In this document: piece by piece, positions 51,414-60,803 of the stretch
Layout of the letters: the number at the start of each line of letters is the position of its first letter
Numbering within the stretch: the first letter of the stretch is position 1
DNA from: Paraburkholderia saeva
GTDB lineage: Bacteria > Pseudomonadota > Gammaproteobacteria > Burkholderiales > Burkholderiaceae
Assembly: GCF_907164555.1 (NCBI RefSeq)
Contig: NZ_CAJQZC010000007.1
Location: forward strand, 248,001 to 312,000
DNA: 64,000 nt
Direction: 5' to 3'
Program-made: the position numbers and the translations under genes
Notes under the pieces: model-generated
The model's database searches: none
Seen by the model: only the letters and a program-made list of their open reading frames with translations
Told to the model about the DNA's origin: nothing

Positions 51414-51448
51414 AAAACCGCCTGGCATTTCGGACAGGCGGTTTTTTT
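51414..51448 (+). terminator. Rho-independent terminator between the response regulator and pyrE
   Basis: AAAACCGCCTG and CAGGCGGTTTT form an 11-base stem around a 10-base loop, followed by more Ts. The A run on the left lets it also serve pyrE from the other strand. Confidence 0.85.
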
Positions 51449-51487
51449 ACATCAGCCGGATGACGCTCCGGCCACGCGAAATAGCAC

Positions 51488-52174
51488 TTACTGCGGCGAA
51501 GCTGTCGCGCCGCCGTGCGCTGCCGACCACTCGGCCGGCGCGTGCAGGAATTTCTCGACTTCATCGAGCGTCTTCGTTTCGAAGTAGCCCGACTGCTTGG
51601 CGACGCGCAACACGTCCCACCACGTGGCAAGCGCGTGCAGATCGACATCGATGTCTTTCAGCACCGATACGCTTTCCTTGAAGATGTTGTAGTGGAACAG
51701 CACGAAGCAGTGATTCACCTGCGCGCCAGCCGTGCGCAGCGCGTTGATGAAGTTGATCTTGCTGCGGCTGTCGGTGGTCAGGTCTTCGACCAGCAGTACG
51801 CGTTGACCTTCGGTCAGCAGGCCTTCGATCTGCGCGTTACGGCCAAAACCCTTCGGCTTCTTGCGCACGTACTGCATCGGCACCATCAGGCGGTCGGACA
51901 GCCATGCCGCGAACGGGATGCCGGCGGTTTCGCCGCCGGCGACGGCGTCGATCTGCTCGTAGCCGACATCGCGCAGGATCGTGGCTTCAGCCATTTCCAT
52001 CAGGCCGCGGCGCACGCGCGGGTACGAGATCAGCTTGCGGCAGTCGATGTAGACCGGGCTCGCCCAGCCGGACGTGAAAATGTACGGTTTTTCCGCGTTG
52101 AAGTGCACGGCCTGCACTTCGAGCAGCATCTTGGCGGTCGTGTCGGAGATCGTCTGGCGATCGAAGCCTGTCAT
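51488..52174 (-). CDS. pyrE: Orotate phosphoribosyltransferase
   Basis: 228 residues from ATG 52174. It joins orotate to PRPP to give OMP in pyrimidine synthesis. The PRPP-binding motif is VLLVEDLTTDSRSK, the catalytic loop is YVRKKPKGFGRN, and the N-terminal substrate region is YIFTSGWASPVYIDCRKL. An earlier in-frame methionine was rejected because it adds an unrelated proline-rich stretch. It is divergent from the MFS gene at 52515. Confidence 0.95.
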   Translation of the reverse strand: MTGFDRQTISDTTAKMLLEVQAVHFNAEKPYIFTSGWASPVYIDCRKLISYPRVRRGLMEMAEATILRDVGYEQIDAVAGGETAGIPFAAWLSDRLMVPMQYVRKKPKGFGRNAQIEGLLTEGQRVLLVEDLTTDSRSKINFINALRTAGAQVNHCFVLFHYNIFKESVSVLKDIDVDLHALATWWDVLRVAKQSGYFETKTLDEVEKFLHAPAEWSAAHGGATASPQ

Positions 52175-52514
52175 GGGCGGATCCTTGGGTGTCAGCGGGG
52201 AGGGCGGGCGCGGAGCCCGGTGGCATAGCAAGCGCGGCGTTTTGCAGCGCAGTGGGCAAGGCGTCAGGGACAGCCCGGCGCCCAATGCAGGCAAAACACG
52301 CGACCGGGCAGTTGATCGGCCGGTTTGCTACGCGCGTAGGCCGCTATTTTACCCGATCGGGGCCATTCCGAGGAGCCCCCGGCACGCCGGATTTGCCGCA
52401 ACCACCGGCCGCGAGGCGCCCGACGGCCCCGAGCGTCGGCTTTTTGGCCAGGTTGTGAGCGCCTGGTCGCGCCTTTACACTCACGCGACTTTCCAGTGCT
52501 TTCCAATCGGCGCC
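52175..52514. other. Divergent promoter region between pyrE and an MFS gene
   Basis: 340 bases, high in GC. A TTTACACTCACGCGACTT stretch near 52473-52490 is the most promoter-like part for the MFS gene. I see no small gene or terminator. Confidence 0.35.
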
Positions 52515-53768
52515 ATGAACATCGCTCCCTCTCCCTCCGCTTCCCCCGCGCCCGGTGCGCGCGAACGCCGCGGCTATGCCGGCCGCGCGCTGGTTGCATC
52601 GGTGCTCGGCTACGCGATGGACGGCTTCGATCTGCTGATTCTCGGCTTCATGCTGCCGGTGATCGCGCTCGATCTTCATCTGTCGTCGGCGCAGGCGGGC
52701 TCGCTCGTCACGTGGACGCTGATCGGCGCGGTGGTGGGCGGCATCGTCTTCGGCGTGCTCAGCGACTGGTTCGGCCGCGTGCGCATGCTGACGTGGACGA
52801 TCCTCATCTTCGCGGTGTTCACCGGCCTGTGCGCGCTGGCGCAAGGCTACGCCGACCTGCTCGCTTATCGCACGATCGCAGGCATCGGCCTCGGCGGCGA
52901 GTTTGGCATCGGCATGACGCTCGTCGCCGAAGCGTGGCCGGCTTCGCAGCGCGCGCGTGTCTCGTCGTACGTCGGCCTCGGCTGGCAACTGGGCGTGCTG
53001 GCCGCCGCGCTGCTCACGCCGCTTCTGCTGCCGTTGATTGGCTGGCGCGGCATGTTCGCGGTCGGCCTCCTGCCCGCGGTCGTATCGTTTGTCGTGCGCA
53101 GGCGCGTCGAGGAGCCGGCGCTGTTCACGCTTCACGCCGAACGCGCGACACGCGGGGCGCGTCGAAGGTTGCCGCTGAAGCTGCTGGTTGCCGACGCTCG
53201 CACGCTGCGCGCCAGCATCGGCGTCACGATTCTCTGTTCCGTGCAGAACTTCGGCTACTACGGGCTCATGATCTGGCTACCCAGCTACCTCTCGAAGACG
53301 TTCGGCTATTCGCTCACGAAATCGGGTTTGTGGACGGCGGCGACGGTGATCGGCATGGGCGCAGGCATCTGGCTCTTCGGCATGGCGGCGGACCGCTTCG
53401 GCCGCAAGCCGGCGTTCCTGTTCTATCAGGCGGGCGCCGTGGTGATGGTGTTCGTGTACGCGCATCTGACGACGCCGATTGCGTTGCTGGTCGGCGGCGC
53501 GGTGATGGGCGTGTTCGTGAACGGCATGATCGGCGGTTACGGTGCGCTGATCTCGGAGCTGTATCCGACCGAAGCGCGCGCCACCGCCCAGAACGTGCTC
53601 TTCAATATCGGGCGCGCGGTGGGCGGCTTCGGCCCCGTCGTGGTTGGCGCACTGGCGGCGCAATTCTCGTTCGCCGCGGCGCTGGCGCTGCTTGCATCGA
53701 TCTATCTGCTCGACATTCTCGCGACGGTGTTCCTTATCCCGGAGCGACGCGGCGCGTTGCTCGAATAA
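52515..53768 (+). CDS. MFS transporter, AAHS/sialate-type
   Basis: 417 residues with twelve helices. DGFDLLILGFMLPVIALDL (residues about 36-54) is the helix-1 signature with the aspartate pair of the AAHS and NanT groups, which carry aromatic acids, sialate or shikimate with protons. VLSDWFGRVRML is loop 2-3 and SELYPTEARATAQNVLFN is the helix 11 motif. I cannot decide the substrate. It is a single-gene unit. Confidence 0.87.
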   Translation: MNIAPSPSASPAPGARERRGYAGRALVASVLGYAMDGFDLLILGFMLPVIALDLHLSSAQAGSLVTWTLIGAVVGGIVFGVLSDWFGRVRMLTWTILIFAVFTGLCALAQGYADLLAYRTIAGIGLGGEFGIGMTLVAEAWPASQRARVSSYVGLGWQLGVLAAALLTPLLLPLIGWRGMFAVGLLPAVVSFVVRRRVEEPALFTLHAERATRGARRRLPLKLLVADARTLRASIGVTILCSVQNFGYYGLMIWLPSYLSKTFGYSLTKSGLWTAATVIGMGAGIWLFGMAADRFGRKPAFLFYQAGAVVMVFVYAHLTTPIALLVGGAVMGVFVNGMIGGYGALISELYPTEARATAQNVLFNIGRAVGGFGPVVVGALAAQFSFAAALALLASIYLLDILATVFLIPERRGALLE

Positions 53769-54069
53769 GCGGGGTATCGCCCGTGTTTTCGTCCGTGTGA
53801 CGACCGCCTGTCATGGCGCGCTGCAGCATGAAGTCACCGTCCCGCACATCGGATCTGCCGCCGTAAACCCCACGTGTAATGACGAATGCGGGGTGTACAC
53901 TGATCGACCCGCCAAACGCTTTGCATCGTCTTGCCCGACGCCCAGGTTCGACGCCACGCCCAACCGGCGTGCCCGAAAACCGTCGCTGTCGATTACCCAT
54001 CCGACAGGCGCAGGCGCCATTCATGATGCAGCGTGCCGGGCCCATTACTAACGTCTCGCAGGTCAGAAA
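53769..54069. other. Upstream region of maeB
   Basis: 301 bases without a supported gene. A TACACT (-10-like) occurs near 53893-53898 in GGGGTGTACACTG. A long antisense frame crosses here from within maeB but has no family match or codon bias. Confidence 0.35.
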
Positions 54070-56349
54070 ATGGACGAACAACTTAAGCAAAGCGCTCTCG
54101 CGTATCACCAGAATCCGAAACCCGGCAAGATTTCGGTCACGCCGACCAAGCCGCTGTCGAACCAGCTCGATCTTTCGCTCGCGTACTCGCCGGGTGTCGC
54201 CGCTGCCTGCATGGCAATCTTCGACGAACCGCTCGATGCGCAGAAGTACACATCGCGCGGCAACCTCGTCGGTGTAATTACAAACGGCACGGCCGTGCTC
54301 GGCCTCGGCAACATCGGCCCGCTCGCCGCGAAGCCGGTGATGGAAGGCAAGGGTTGCCTCTTCAAGAAGTTCGCCGGTATCGATGTGTTCGACATCGAGT
54401 TGAACGAGTCCGATCCGGACAAACTCGTCGAAGCCATCGCGATGCTCGAACCCACGCTCGGCGGTATCAACCTTGAAGACATCAAGGCGCCGGAGTGCTT
54501 CTACATCGAGAAGAAGCTGCGCGAGCGCATGAAGATCCCGGTCTTCCACGACGACCAGCACGGCACGGCGATCATCGCTTCGGCGGCGATCCTGAACGGC
54601 CTGAAAGTGGTCGGCAAGAAACTCGACGAAGTGAAGCTGGTGTGTTCGGGTGCCGGCGCGGCGGCCATCGCGTGTCTGGATCTGCTCGTGAACCTCGGCT
54701 TGTCGAAGAAGAACATCCTCGTCACCGATTCGAAGGGCGTGATCTACGAAGGCCGCGGCAATCTGGATCCTTCGAAGGAGCGCTACGCGGCGCACACCGA
54801 AGCCCGCACGCTCGCCGACGCGATTCGCGGCGCCGATGTGTTCCTCGGTTGTTCGAGCGCGGGCGTGCTGAAGCCGGAAATGGTGACGGAAATGGGCACG
54901 CAGCCGCTGATTCTCGCGCTTGCGAACCCGGACCCGGAAATCCGTCCGGAAGACGCGAAGAAGGTTCGCCCGGACTGCATCATCGCAACGGGCCGTTCGG
55001 ACTATCCGAACCAGGTGAACAACGTGTTGTGCTTCCCGTTCATCTTCCGCGGCGCGCTGGACGTCGGCGCGACCACGATCACCGAGGAAATGAAGCTCGC
55101 GTGCGTGCGCGCGATTGCCGAACTGGCCGAGGAAACCGATCAGGGCGACGAAGTCGCGAAAGCGTACGAAGGCCATTCGCTCGAATTCGGCCCTGAGTAT
55201 CTGATTCCGAAGCCGTTCGATCCGCGTCTCATCATCAAGATCGCGCCGGCCGTCGCGCAGGCGGCGATGGATTCGGGCGTCGCGACCCGTCCGATCAAGG
55301 ATATGGACGCGTACCGCGAAGAACTCGGCACGACGGTGTATCGCACGGGCATGGTGATGCGACCGGTGTTCGCGGCGGCGAAATCGGCGCCGGCGCGCAT
55401 CGTGTTCGCCGAAGGTGAAGACGAACGCGTATTGCGCGCCGCGCAGTTCGTGTTGCTGGAGAAGATCGCGAAGCCGATTCTCGTCGGGCGGCCGTCGGTG
55501 ATCGAGATGCGTCTGAAGAAGATGGGCTCGAAGCTGAAGTGCCACGAAGACGTCGAGATCGTCGACCCGGAAGACGATCCGCGCTATCAGAAGTGCTGGC
55601 AGGCGTACCACGAACTCGGCGCGCGCGAAGGCGTGACGCCCGACGTCGCGAAGGCGGCGATGCGCAAGTTCAACACACTGATCGGCGCGATACTCGTGCG
55701 CCTCGGCGAAGCGGACGGCATGATCTGCGGGATGATCGGCCAGTACCACATGCACCTGAACTTCATCGAGCAGGTGCTCGGCAAGGCCGAGAACGTGGAG
55801 AACTTCGCGGCGATGAACCTGTTGATGCTGCCGGGCCGCAATCTGTTCATCTGCGATACGTACGTGAACGAAACGCCGACGCCGGAGCAGCTTGCCGACA
55901 TGACGATGCTGGCGGCACGCGAGATCGAAAAGTTCGGCATCACGCCGAAGGTCGCGCTGCTGTCGAACTCGAACTTCGGTAGCGCGCCGTCTTCGTCGTC
56001 GGCGCGGATGGCGGCGGCCCGCAAGCTGATCGCACAACGCGCACCGACGCTCGAAATCGACGGTGAAATGCACGGCGACGCGGCGCTTTCGGAAGCCGTG
56101 CGCAAGGCGGCGTTCCCGGGCACGACGCTTTCCGGCGAAGCGAACCTGCTGATCATGCCGAACGTGGAAGCGGCGAACATCACGTACAACCTGCTGAAGA
56201 TGATCGGCGGCGAAGGCGTGACGGTCGGCCCGTTCCTGCTCGGCGCGGAAAAGCCGGTGCATGTCCTGACGCCGGCCGCGACCGTGCGCCGGATCATCAA
56301 CATGACGGCAGTGGCTTCGGCGAATGCGCGGGTGAAACCGGCGGGTTGA
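54070..56349 (+). CDS. maeB: NADP-dependent malic enzyme with C-terminal phosphotransacetylase-like domain
   Basis: 759 residues, the hybrid MaeB length. Residues 1-430 are the malic enzyme: YSPGVAAACMAI, GNIGPLAAKPVMEGKG, FHDDQHGTAIIASAAIL, and the Rossmann VCSGAGAAAIACL. It decarboxylates malate to pyruvate with NADP. Residues about 430-759 resemble phosphotransacetylase (FAEGEDERVLRAAQF, GTTLSGEANLLIMPN) and are thought to regulate the enzyme in response to acetyl-CoA. It is a single-gene unit ending at a strong terminator. Confidence 0.95.
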   Translation: MDEQLKQSALAYHQNPKPGKISVTPTKPLSNQLDLSLAYSPGVAAACMAIFDEPLDAQKYTSRGNLVGVITNGTAVLGLGNIGPLAAKPVMEGKGCLFKKFAGIDVFDIELNESDPDKLVEAIAMLEPTLGGINLEDIKAPECFYIEKKLRERMKIPVFHDDQHGTAIIASAAILNGLKVVGKKLDEVKLVCSGAGAAAIACLDLLVNLGLSKKNILVTDSKGVIYEGRGNLDPSKERYAAHTEARTLADAIRGADVFLGCSSAGVLKPEMVTEMGTQPLILALANPDPEIRPEDAKKVRPDCIIATGRSDYPNQVNNVLCFPFIFRGALDVGATTITEEMKLACVRAIAELAEETDQGDEVAKAYEGHSLEFGPEYLIPKPFDPRLIIKIAPAVAQAAMDSGVATRPIKDMDAYREELGTTVYRTGMVMRPVFAAAKSAPARIVFAEGEDERVLRAAQFVLLEKIAKPILVGRPSVIEMRLKKMGSKLKCHEDVEIVDPEDDPRYQKCWQAYHELGAREGVTPDVAKAAMRKFNTLIGAILVRLGEADGMICGMIGQYHMHLNFIEQVLGKAENVENFAAMNLLMLPGRNLFICDTYVNETPTPEQLADMTMLAAREIEKFGITPKVALLSNSNFGSAPSSSSARMAAARKLIAQRAPTLEIDGEMHGDAALSEAVRKAAFPGTTLSGEANLLIMPNVEAANITYNLLKMIGGEGVTVGPFLLGAEKPVHVLTPAATVRRIINMTAVASANARVKPAG

Positions 56350-56408
56350 TGTTGATTGACTGACGTGACCCGAGGCGCGGTTGAATGCGCTTTGCGGGCG
56401 CGGCCGAA

Positions 56409-56447
56409 AAAAGGCGGTTGTCCGCGAAGGACAACCGCCTTTTGTTT
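56409..56447. terminator. Bidirectional terminator between maeB and the indolepyruvate oxidoreductase gene
   Basis: AAGGCGGTTGTCC at 56411-56423 pairs with GGACAACCGCCTT at 56429-56441 around GCGAA, with As on the left and TTTTGTTTT on the right. Confidence 0.9.
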
Positions 56448-56475
56448 TACTTCACCGCGTTGCTACGGCAGAAGC

Positions 56476-59400
56476 CTATGCCGCGTGCTGCGCGCTCCCC
56501 GATTCCGGCGAGCGCCAGCGGGTCAGCAGATCGTTCCACTTCACGCGCACGCCTTTCAGGTTGTTCTCCTTCACGTGGCCGTAGCCGCGGATGCCGTCCG
56601 GCAGGCTCGCCAGTTCGACAGCCAGCGCGCTGTTCTCAGCGGTCAGTCTCGCGCAAAGCTCCTGCACGAGCGCCTCGTATTCGCCGATCAGCTCGCGTTC
56701 CGTGCGACGTTCTTCCGTCTTGCCAAACGGATCGAGCGCCGTGCCGCGCAGGAACTTCAGCTTCGCGAGCACGTTCATCGCCGTGAACACCCACGGGCCG
56801 TATTTCTTCTTGATCAGGTGTCCCTGCGCGTCCTTCTTGGAGAACGCTGGCGGTGCGAGATACAGATTGAGCTTCCAGTCGCCCTCGAAGCTCGCCTTCA
56901 GTTTCTCGACGAATGCCGGGTCGGCGTACAACCGCGCGACTTCGTATTCGTCCTTGTACGCCATCAGCTTGTGCAGGTTCTTCGCGACCGCTTCGGTCAG
57001 CGGGAACTGGCCGTCGCCGGTATCGAGCGATGCCTCTTTCGCGCGAACGTCGGCCACGCGCTGGCGATAGCGCATTGCGTACGCGTCGTTCTGGTAGGCC
57101 GCGAGGTACGCTGCGCGCTTGTCGATCAGCGTGTCGAGTGCCTTCGGCGTATGCAGCGTGATGATCTTGCCACCTGTCGCCGGTTCGTCGGCAGCGCCCG
57201 CGCTCATGCCCGCCTCGCCGCGCGCCTGCGACTTCACGAGCTTGCGCACGCCGGCCAGATCGTGCGCCGCGCGGCGGCCCCATTCGAACGCCGACAGATT
57301 CCTTTCGACCTGCACGGCGTTCAGTTCGATCGCACGTTTGAGCGAGGGGTACGTCAGCGGCACCCAGCCGCGCTGCCATGCGTAACCGAGCACGAACGGG
57401 TTCGTGTAGATCGCGTCGCCAAGTAGTGCGAGCGCGAAGTGATTTGCATCGACCGCGTCGACGCCTTCATCGCCCGCTGCCGCGCGCACATCGGCTTCCG
57501 TGTTCGAGCCCGGGAATCGCCAGTTCGGGTTCTTGATGAACTCGGCCGTTGGCGTTGCCGCGCTGTTCAGCACAACCCGTGTCTGGCCGGCCTGCATGCG
57601 CGACATGCATTCGTCGCTGGCTGTGACGATCGCGTCGCAGCCGATCACGAGGCTCGCTTCGCCCATCGCGATGCGCGTGGCATGGATGTCGGCCGGATGG
57701 TTTGCGATCTGCACGTGGCTCATCACGGCTCCGCCTTTCTGCGCGAGGCCGGTGACGTCGAGCACCGTAACGCCCTTGTTCTCCAGATGCGCGGCCATGC
57801 CGAGCAGCGCGCCGATCGTGACGACGCCCGTGCCGCCGACGCCCGTCACCAGCACGCCATATGGCCTGCCGATGGAAGGGACGTCCGGTTCCGGCACCGG
57901 CGGCATTGCATCGCTGCCGACGCCAGAAGCCGCCTTCGGCTTGCGCAGCTGCCCGCCTTCGACCGAAACGAAGCTCGGGCAGAAGCCATTCAGACAGGAG
58001 AAGTCCTTGTTGCACGTCGACTGGTTGATCTGGCGCTTCGTGCCGTACTCCGTTTCCAGCGGCTCGACCGACAGACAGTTCGACTTCACCGAGCAGTCGC
58101 CGCAGCCTTCGCACACGGCTTCGTTGATCACGACGCGTTTCGCCGGATCGGGATACGTGCCGCGTTTGCGGCGGCGACGCTTTTCCGTCGCGCACGTCTG
58201 GTCGTAGATCAGGATCGACGTGCCGCTTACTTCGCGCAGTTCGCGTTGCACCGCGTCGAGCCGGTCGCGATGATGAATCGCGATGCCAGGCGCGAGTTGC
58301 TGCTTTGCGTTGTCGTACTTCTCCGGCTCGTCGGTGACGATGACGATTTTCGTCGCGCCTTCGGCGGCAAGCTGATGCGTGATCTGCGGCACGGTCAGCA
58401 CGCCGTCGACCGGCTGGCCGCCCGTCATCGCGACTGCGTCGTTGTAGAGGATCTTGTACGTGATGTTCGCCTTCGACGCGATCGCCGCGCGAATGGCGAG
58501 CAGCCCCGAGTGGAAGTACGTGCCGTCGCCGAGATTGGCGAACACATGTTTGTCGTTCGTGAACGGCGCCTGGCCGACCCACGCGACGCCTTCGCCGCCC
58601 ATCTGGCTGAACGTGCTGGTACTGCGGTCCATCCACACCGTCATGTAGTGGCAGCCGATGCCGGCCATCGCGCGCGAACCTTCGGGCACGTTCGTCGACG
58701 TGTTGTGCGGACAACCCGAACAGAACCACGGCTTGCGTTCCGCCTCGACGCGCGGCTTCGCCAGCGCGCGCTCCTTCGCCTCGATCACGGCGATGCGGGC
58801 GGCGATTCGCGCGCGCACGTCGGAGGGCAGGTCGAACTTGTCGAGCCGTGTGGCGATCGCCTTCGCGATGATCGCGGGCGACAGCTCGTAGTGCGCAGGC
58901 AGCAGCCAGTTGCCCATCGGCACCGACCATTCGCCGCCGGCGCCGTCCTTTTCGTCGAACTTGCCGTACACACGCGGACGCTGTGCGTCCGGCCAGTTGT
59001 AGAGCTCTTCCTTGATCGCGTATTCGAGGATCTGCCGCTTTTCCTCGACCACCAGAATTTCTTCGAGCCCGCGCGCGAACGCATGCGCGCCTTGCGCTTC
59101 GAGCGGCCACACGCAGCCAACCTTGTACAGACGGATGCCGATGCGCGAACAGGTTTCGTCGTCGAGACCGAGATCGGTCAGCGCCTGACGCACGTCGAGA
59201 TACGCCTTGCCGCCCGTCATGATGCCGAAGCGCGCCTGCGGTGATTCGATCTCGATGCGATCCAGCTTGTTGGCGCGCACATAGGCAAGCGCTGCGTACC
59301 ACTTGTAGTCAAGCAGACGCGCTTCCTGCACGAGCGGCGGATCGGGCCAGCGGATATTCAGGCCGCCATTGGGCATCGTGAAATCGGTCGGCAGCACGAT

Positions 59401-60102
59401 CTGCGTGCGGTGCGGATCGATGTCGACGGAAGCCGACGATTCGACCACGTCGGTCACGCACTTGAGCGCAACCCACAGGCCGGAATAACGGCTCATGGCC
59501 CAGCCGTGCAGACCGAAGTCGAGATATTCCTGAACGTTCGACGGAAACAGCACCGGAATGCCGCACGCCTTGAAGATGTGTTCAGACTGATGAGCCAGCG
59601 TGGAGGATTTCGCCGCGTGGTCGTCGCCGGCGAGAACGAGAACGCCGCCGTGTTTCGCCGATCCAGCCGAGTTCGCGTGCTTGAAGACGTCGCCGGTACG
59701 GTCGACGCCCGGGCCCTTGCCGTACCACATCGAAAACACGCCGTCGTATTTCGCGCTCGGGTACAGGTTGACCTGCTGTGAGCCCCAGACGGCGGTGGCG
59801 GCGAGGTCTTCGTTGACGCCTGGCTGGAACACGATCTGGTGCCCGGCGAGATGCTGCTTCGCCTTCCACAACGACAGGTCGAGTCCGCCAAGCGGCGAAC
59901 CGCGATAACCGGAGATGAAGCCGGCCGTGTTGAGCCCGGCGGCCTTGTCGCGCTCCTGCTGCAGCATCGGCAGACGCACCAGCGCCTGGATGCCGCTCAT
60001 GTACGCGCGGCCGCGTTCAAGCGTGTATTTGTCGTCGAGCGTGACGGAAGATAGCGCGGCTTCGAGCGAGGCTCGCTGTCCGGCGTCTAGCGGGGCATTC
60101 AT
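56476..60102 (-). CDS. Fused indolepyruvate:ferredoxin oxidoreductase (IorA-IorB type)
   Basis: 1208 residues from ATG 60102, which follows GGAGGAG. It oxidatively decarboxylates arylpyruvates (indolepyruvate, phenylpyruvate) to aryl-acyl-CoA. The N-terminal 650 residues hold the pyrimidine and TPP-binding parts (GFISGYRGSPLGG, CSGCPHNTS, GDGTYFHSG). An iron-sulfur region follows with CEGCGDCSVKSNC and further cysteines. The C-terminal 550 residues are the gamma-type domain (LVTGVGGTGVVTIGALLGMA) plus a DUF6537-like tail. The fusion is normal for beta-proteobacteria. The earlier in-frame methionine at 60222 was rejected as it adds an unrelated leader. Confidence 0.92.
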   Translation of the reverse strand: MNAPLDAGQRASLEAALSSVTLDDKYTLERGRAYMSGIQALVRLPMLQQERDKAAGLNTAGFISGYRGSPLGGLDLSLWKAKQHLAGHQIVFQPGVNEDLAATAVWGSQQVNLYPSAKYDGVFSMWYGKGPGVDRTGDVFKHANSAGSAKHGGVLVLAGDDHAAKSSTLAHQSEHIFKACGIPVLFPSNVQEYLDFGLHGWAMSRYSGLWVALKCVTDVVESSASVDIDPHRTQIVLPTDFTMPNGGLNIRWPDPPLVQEARLLDYKWYAALAYVRANKLDRIEIESPQARFGIMTGGKAYLDVRQALTDLGLDDETCSRIGIRLYKVGCVWPLEAQGAHAFARGLEEILVVEEKRQILEYAIKEELYNWPDAQRPRVYGKFDEKDGAGGEWSVPMGNWLLPAHYELSPAIIAKAIATRLDKFDLPSDVRARIAARIAVIEAKERALAKPRVEAERKPWFCSGCPHNTSTNVPEGSRAMAGIGCHYMTVWMDRSTSTFSQMGGEGVAWVGQAPFTNDKHVFANLGDGTYFHSGLLAIRAAIASKANITYKILYNDAVAMTGGQPVDGVLTVPQITHQLAAEGATKIVIVTDEPEKYDNAKQQLAPGIAIHHRDRLDAVQRELREVSGTSILIYDQTCATEKRRRRKRGTYPDPAKRVVINEAVCEGCGDCSVKSNCLSVEPLETEYGTKRQINQSTCNKDFSCLNGFCPSFVSVEGGQLRKPKAASGVGSDAMPPVPEPDVPSIGRPYGVLVTGVGGTGVVTIGALLGMAAHLENKGVTVLDVTGLAQKGGAVMSHVQIANHPADIHATRIAMGEASLVIGCDAIVTASDECMSRMQAGQTRVVLNSAATPTAEFIKNPNWRFPGSNTEADVRAAAGDEGVDAVDANHFALALLGDAIYTNPFVLGYAWQRGWVPLTYPSLKRAIELNAVQVERNLSAFEWGRRAAHDLAGVRKLVKSQARGEAGMSAGAADEPATGGKIITLHTPKALDTLIDKRAAYLAAYQNDAYAMRYRQRVADVRAKEASLDTGDGQFPLTEAVAKNLHKLMAYKDEYEVARLYADPAFVEKLKASFEGDWKLNLYLAPPAFSKKDAQGHLIKKKYGPWVFTAMNVLAKLKFLRGTALDPFGKTEERRTERELIGEYEALVQELCARLTAENSALAVELASLPDGIRGYGHVKENNLKGVRVKWNDLLTRWRSPESGSAQHAA

Positions 60103-60457
60103 TATGTGTACTCCTCCACCCAGTTTGGGATCACCAAAACTTCTGCGCTTTCCGCATCTTGTGGATGCATCGGCCAGGGTCGCCATATTGACGGTTTTTT
60201 TGTGATGGTAGCACTGGTACAAACCCGCCGCAGTCCGTCCAGATGGCTATGGCAGCGGCTGCGTGCGGCACGAATGTGACGATGATGTGAGCACGTTCGT
60301 AACGTTTGATCTCGTGCTGTAACAGGCTGTAAAAGCGGCCCGATTCACTGGAACCGACCGCCCGATACGTGTCTAATAGGCCACCTGTTGAGGTCTGGTA
60401 ACGCTCTACATACGGTTGAGCTTCGGGACGGACAGGCAGTCAGAAAAAGGAGTACGC
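60103..60457. other. Divergent region between the oxidoreductase gene and a small secreted protein
   Basis: 355 bases. A TTGAGG (about 60388) followed 17 bases later by TACGGT could be a promoter for the gene at 60458. A GGTTTTTTTG tract lies near 60191. I see no gene. Confidence 0.35.
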
Positions 60458-60649
60458 ATGATTACACGTAACATTCAGACCTTCATGATGGTCTCGGCAG
60501 CATTCTTTGCCATGAGCGCGCCGGTTCGCCCGAACAGCGCAAGCACCCTCGCGACCGCAGTCGGCCGCACAGCCCAGGTCGCGTCCGCATCGCGTGACGC
60601 GGATCAGCCGCAGGCCTCGCAGGCCAGCCAGGCCGACCGGCGTTCCTGA
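60458..60649 (+). CDS. Small secreted protein
   Basis: 63 residues from ATG 60458 behind AAAAAGGAG. An N-terminal hydrophobic segment (TFMMVSAAFFAMSAPV) is a probable signal; the mature part is Ala/Ser/Gln-rich with a short QASQASQA repeat. I do not recognise a family. Codon use is acceptable. It ends about 95 bases before a strong terminator. Confidence 0.55.
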   Translation: MITRNIQTFMMVSAAFFAMSAPVRPNSASTLATAVGRTAQVASASRDADQPQASQASQADRRS

Positions 60650-60741
60650 CCGGCCAGATCGCTGCCGGCCCGCGGGCTGGCTGACATTGAACTCGCGCGG
60701 TTGTCGCAGGTTGCATCGACAAGGCGGCCGCATCAACAAGG

Positions 60742-60779
60742 AAGGGCGAGGATCCATCACGGGATCCTTGCCCTTTTTG
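60742..60779. terminator. Terminator between the small secreted gene and hppD
   Basis: GGGCGAGGATCC at 60744-60755 pairs with GGATCCTTGCCC at 60762-60773 (one G-T wobble), followed by TTTTT. It lies between converging genes. Confidence 0.8.
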
Positions 60780-60803
60780 CATCGTAGCCCTTGAAACCCG
60801 TGG

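Noticed and set aside
53734..56262. 842-codon antisense frame over maeB
   Set aside because: Same shadow effect; composition dominated by Arg, Asp and His and no recognisable domain.
57439..59244. 601-codon plus-strand frame opposite the indolepyruvate oxidoreductase
   Set aside because: Antisense of a clear 1208-residue enzyme; no motif and no ribosome-binding site.
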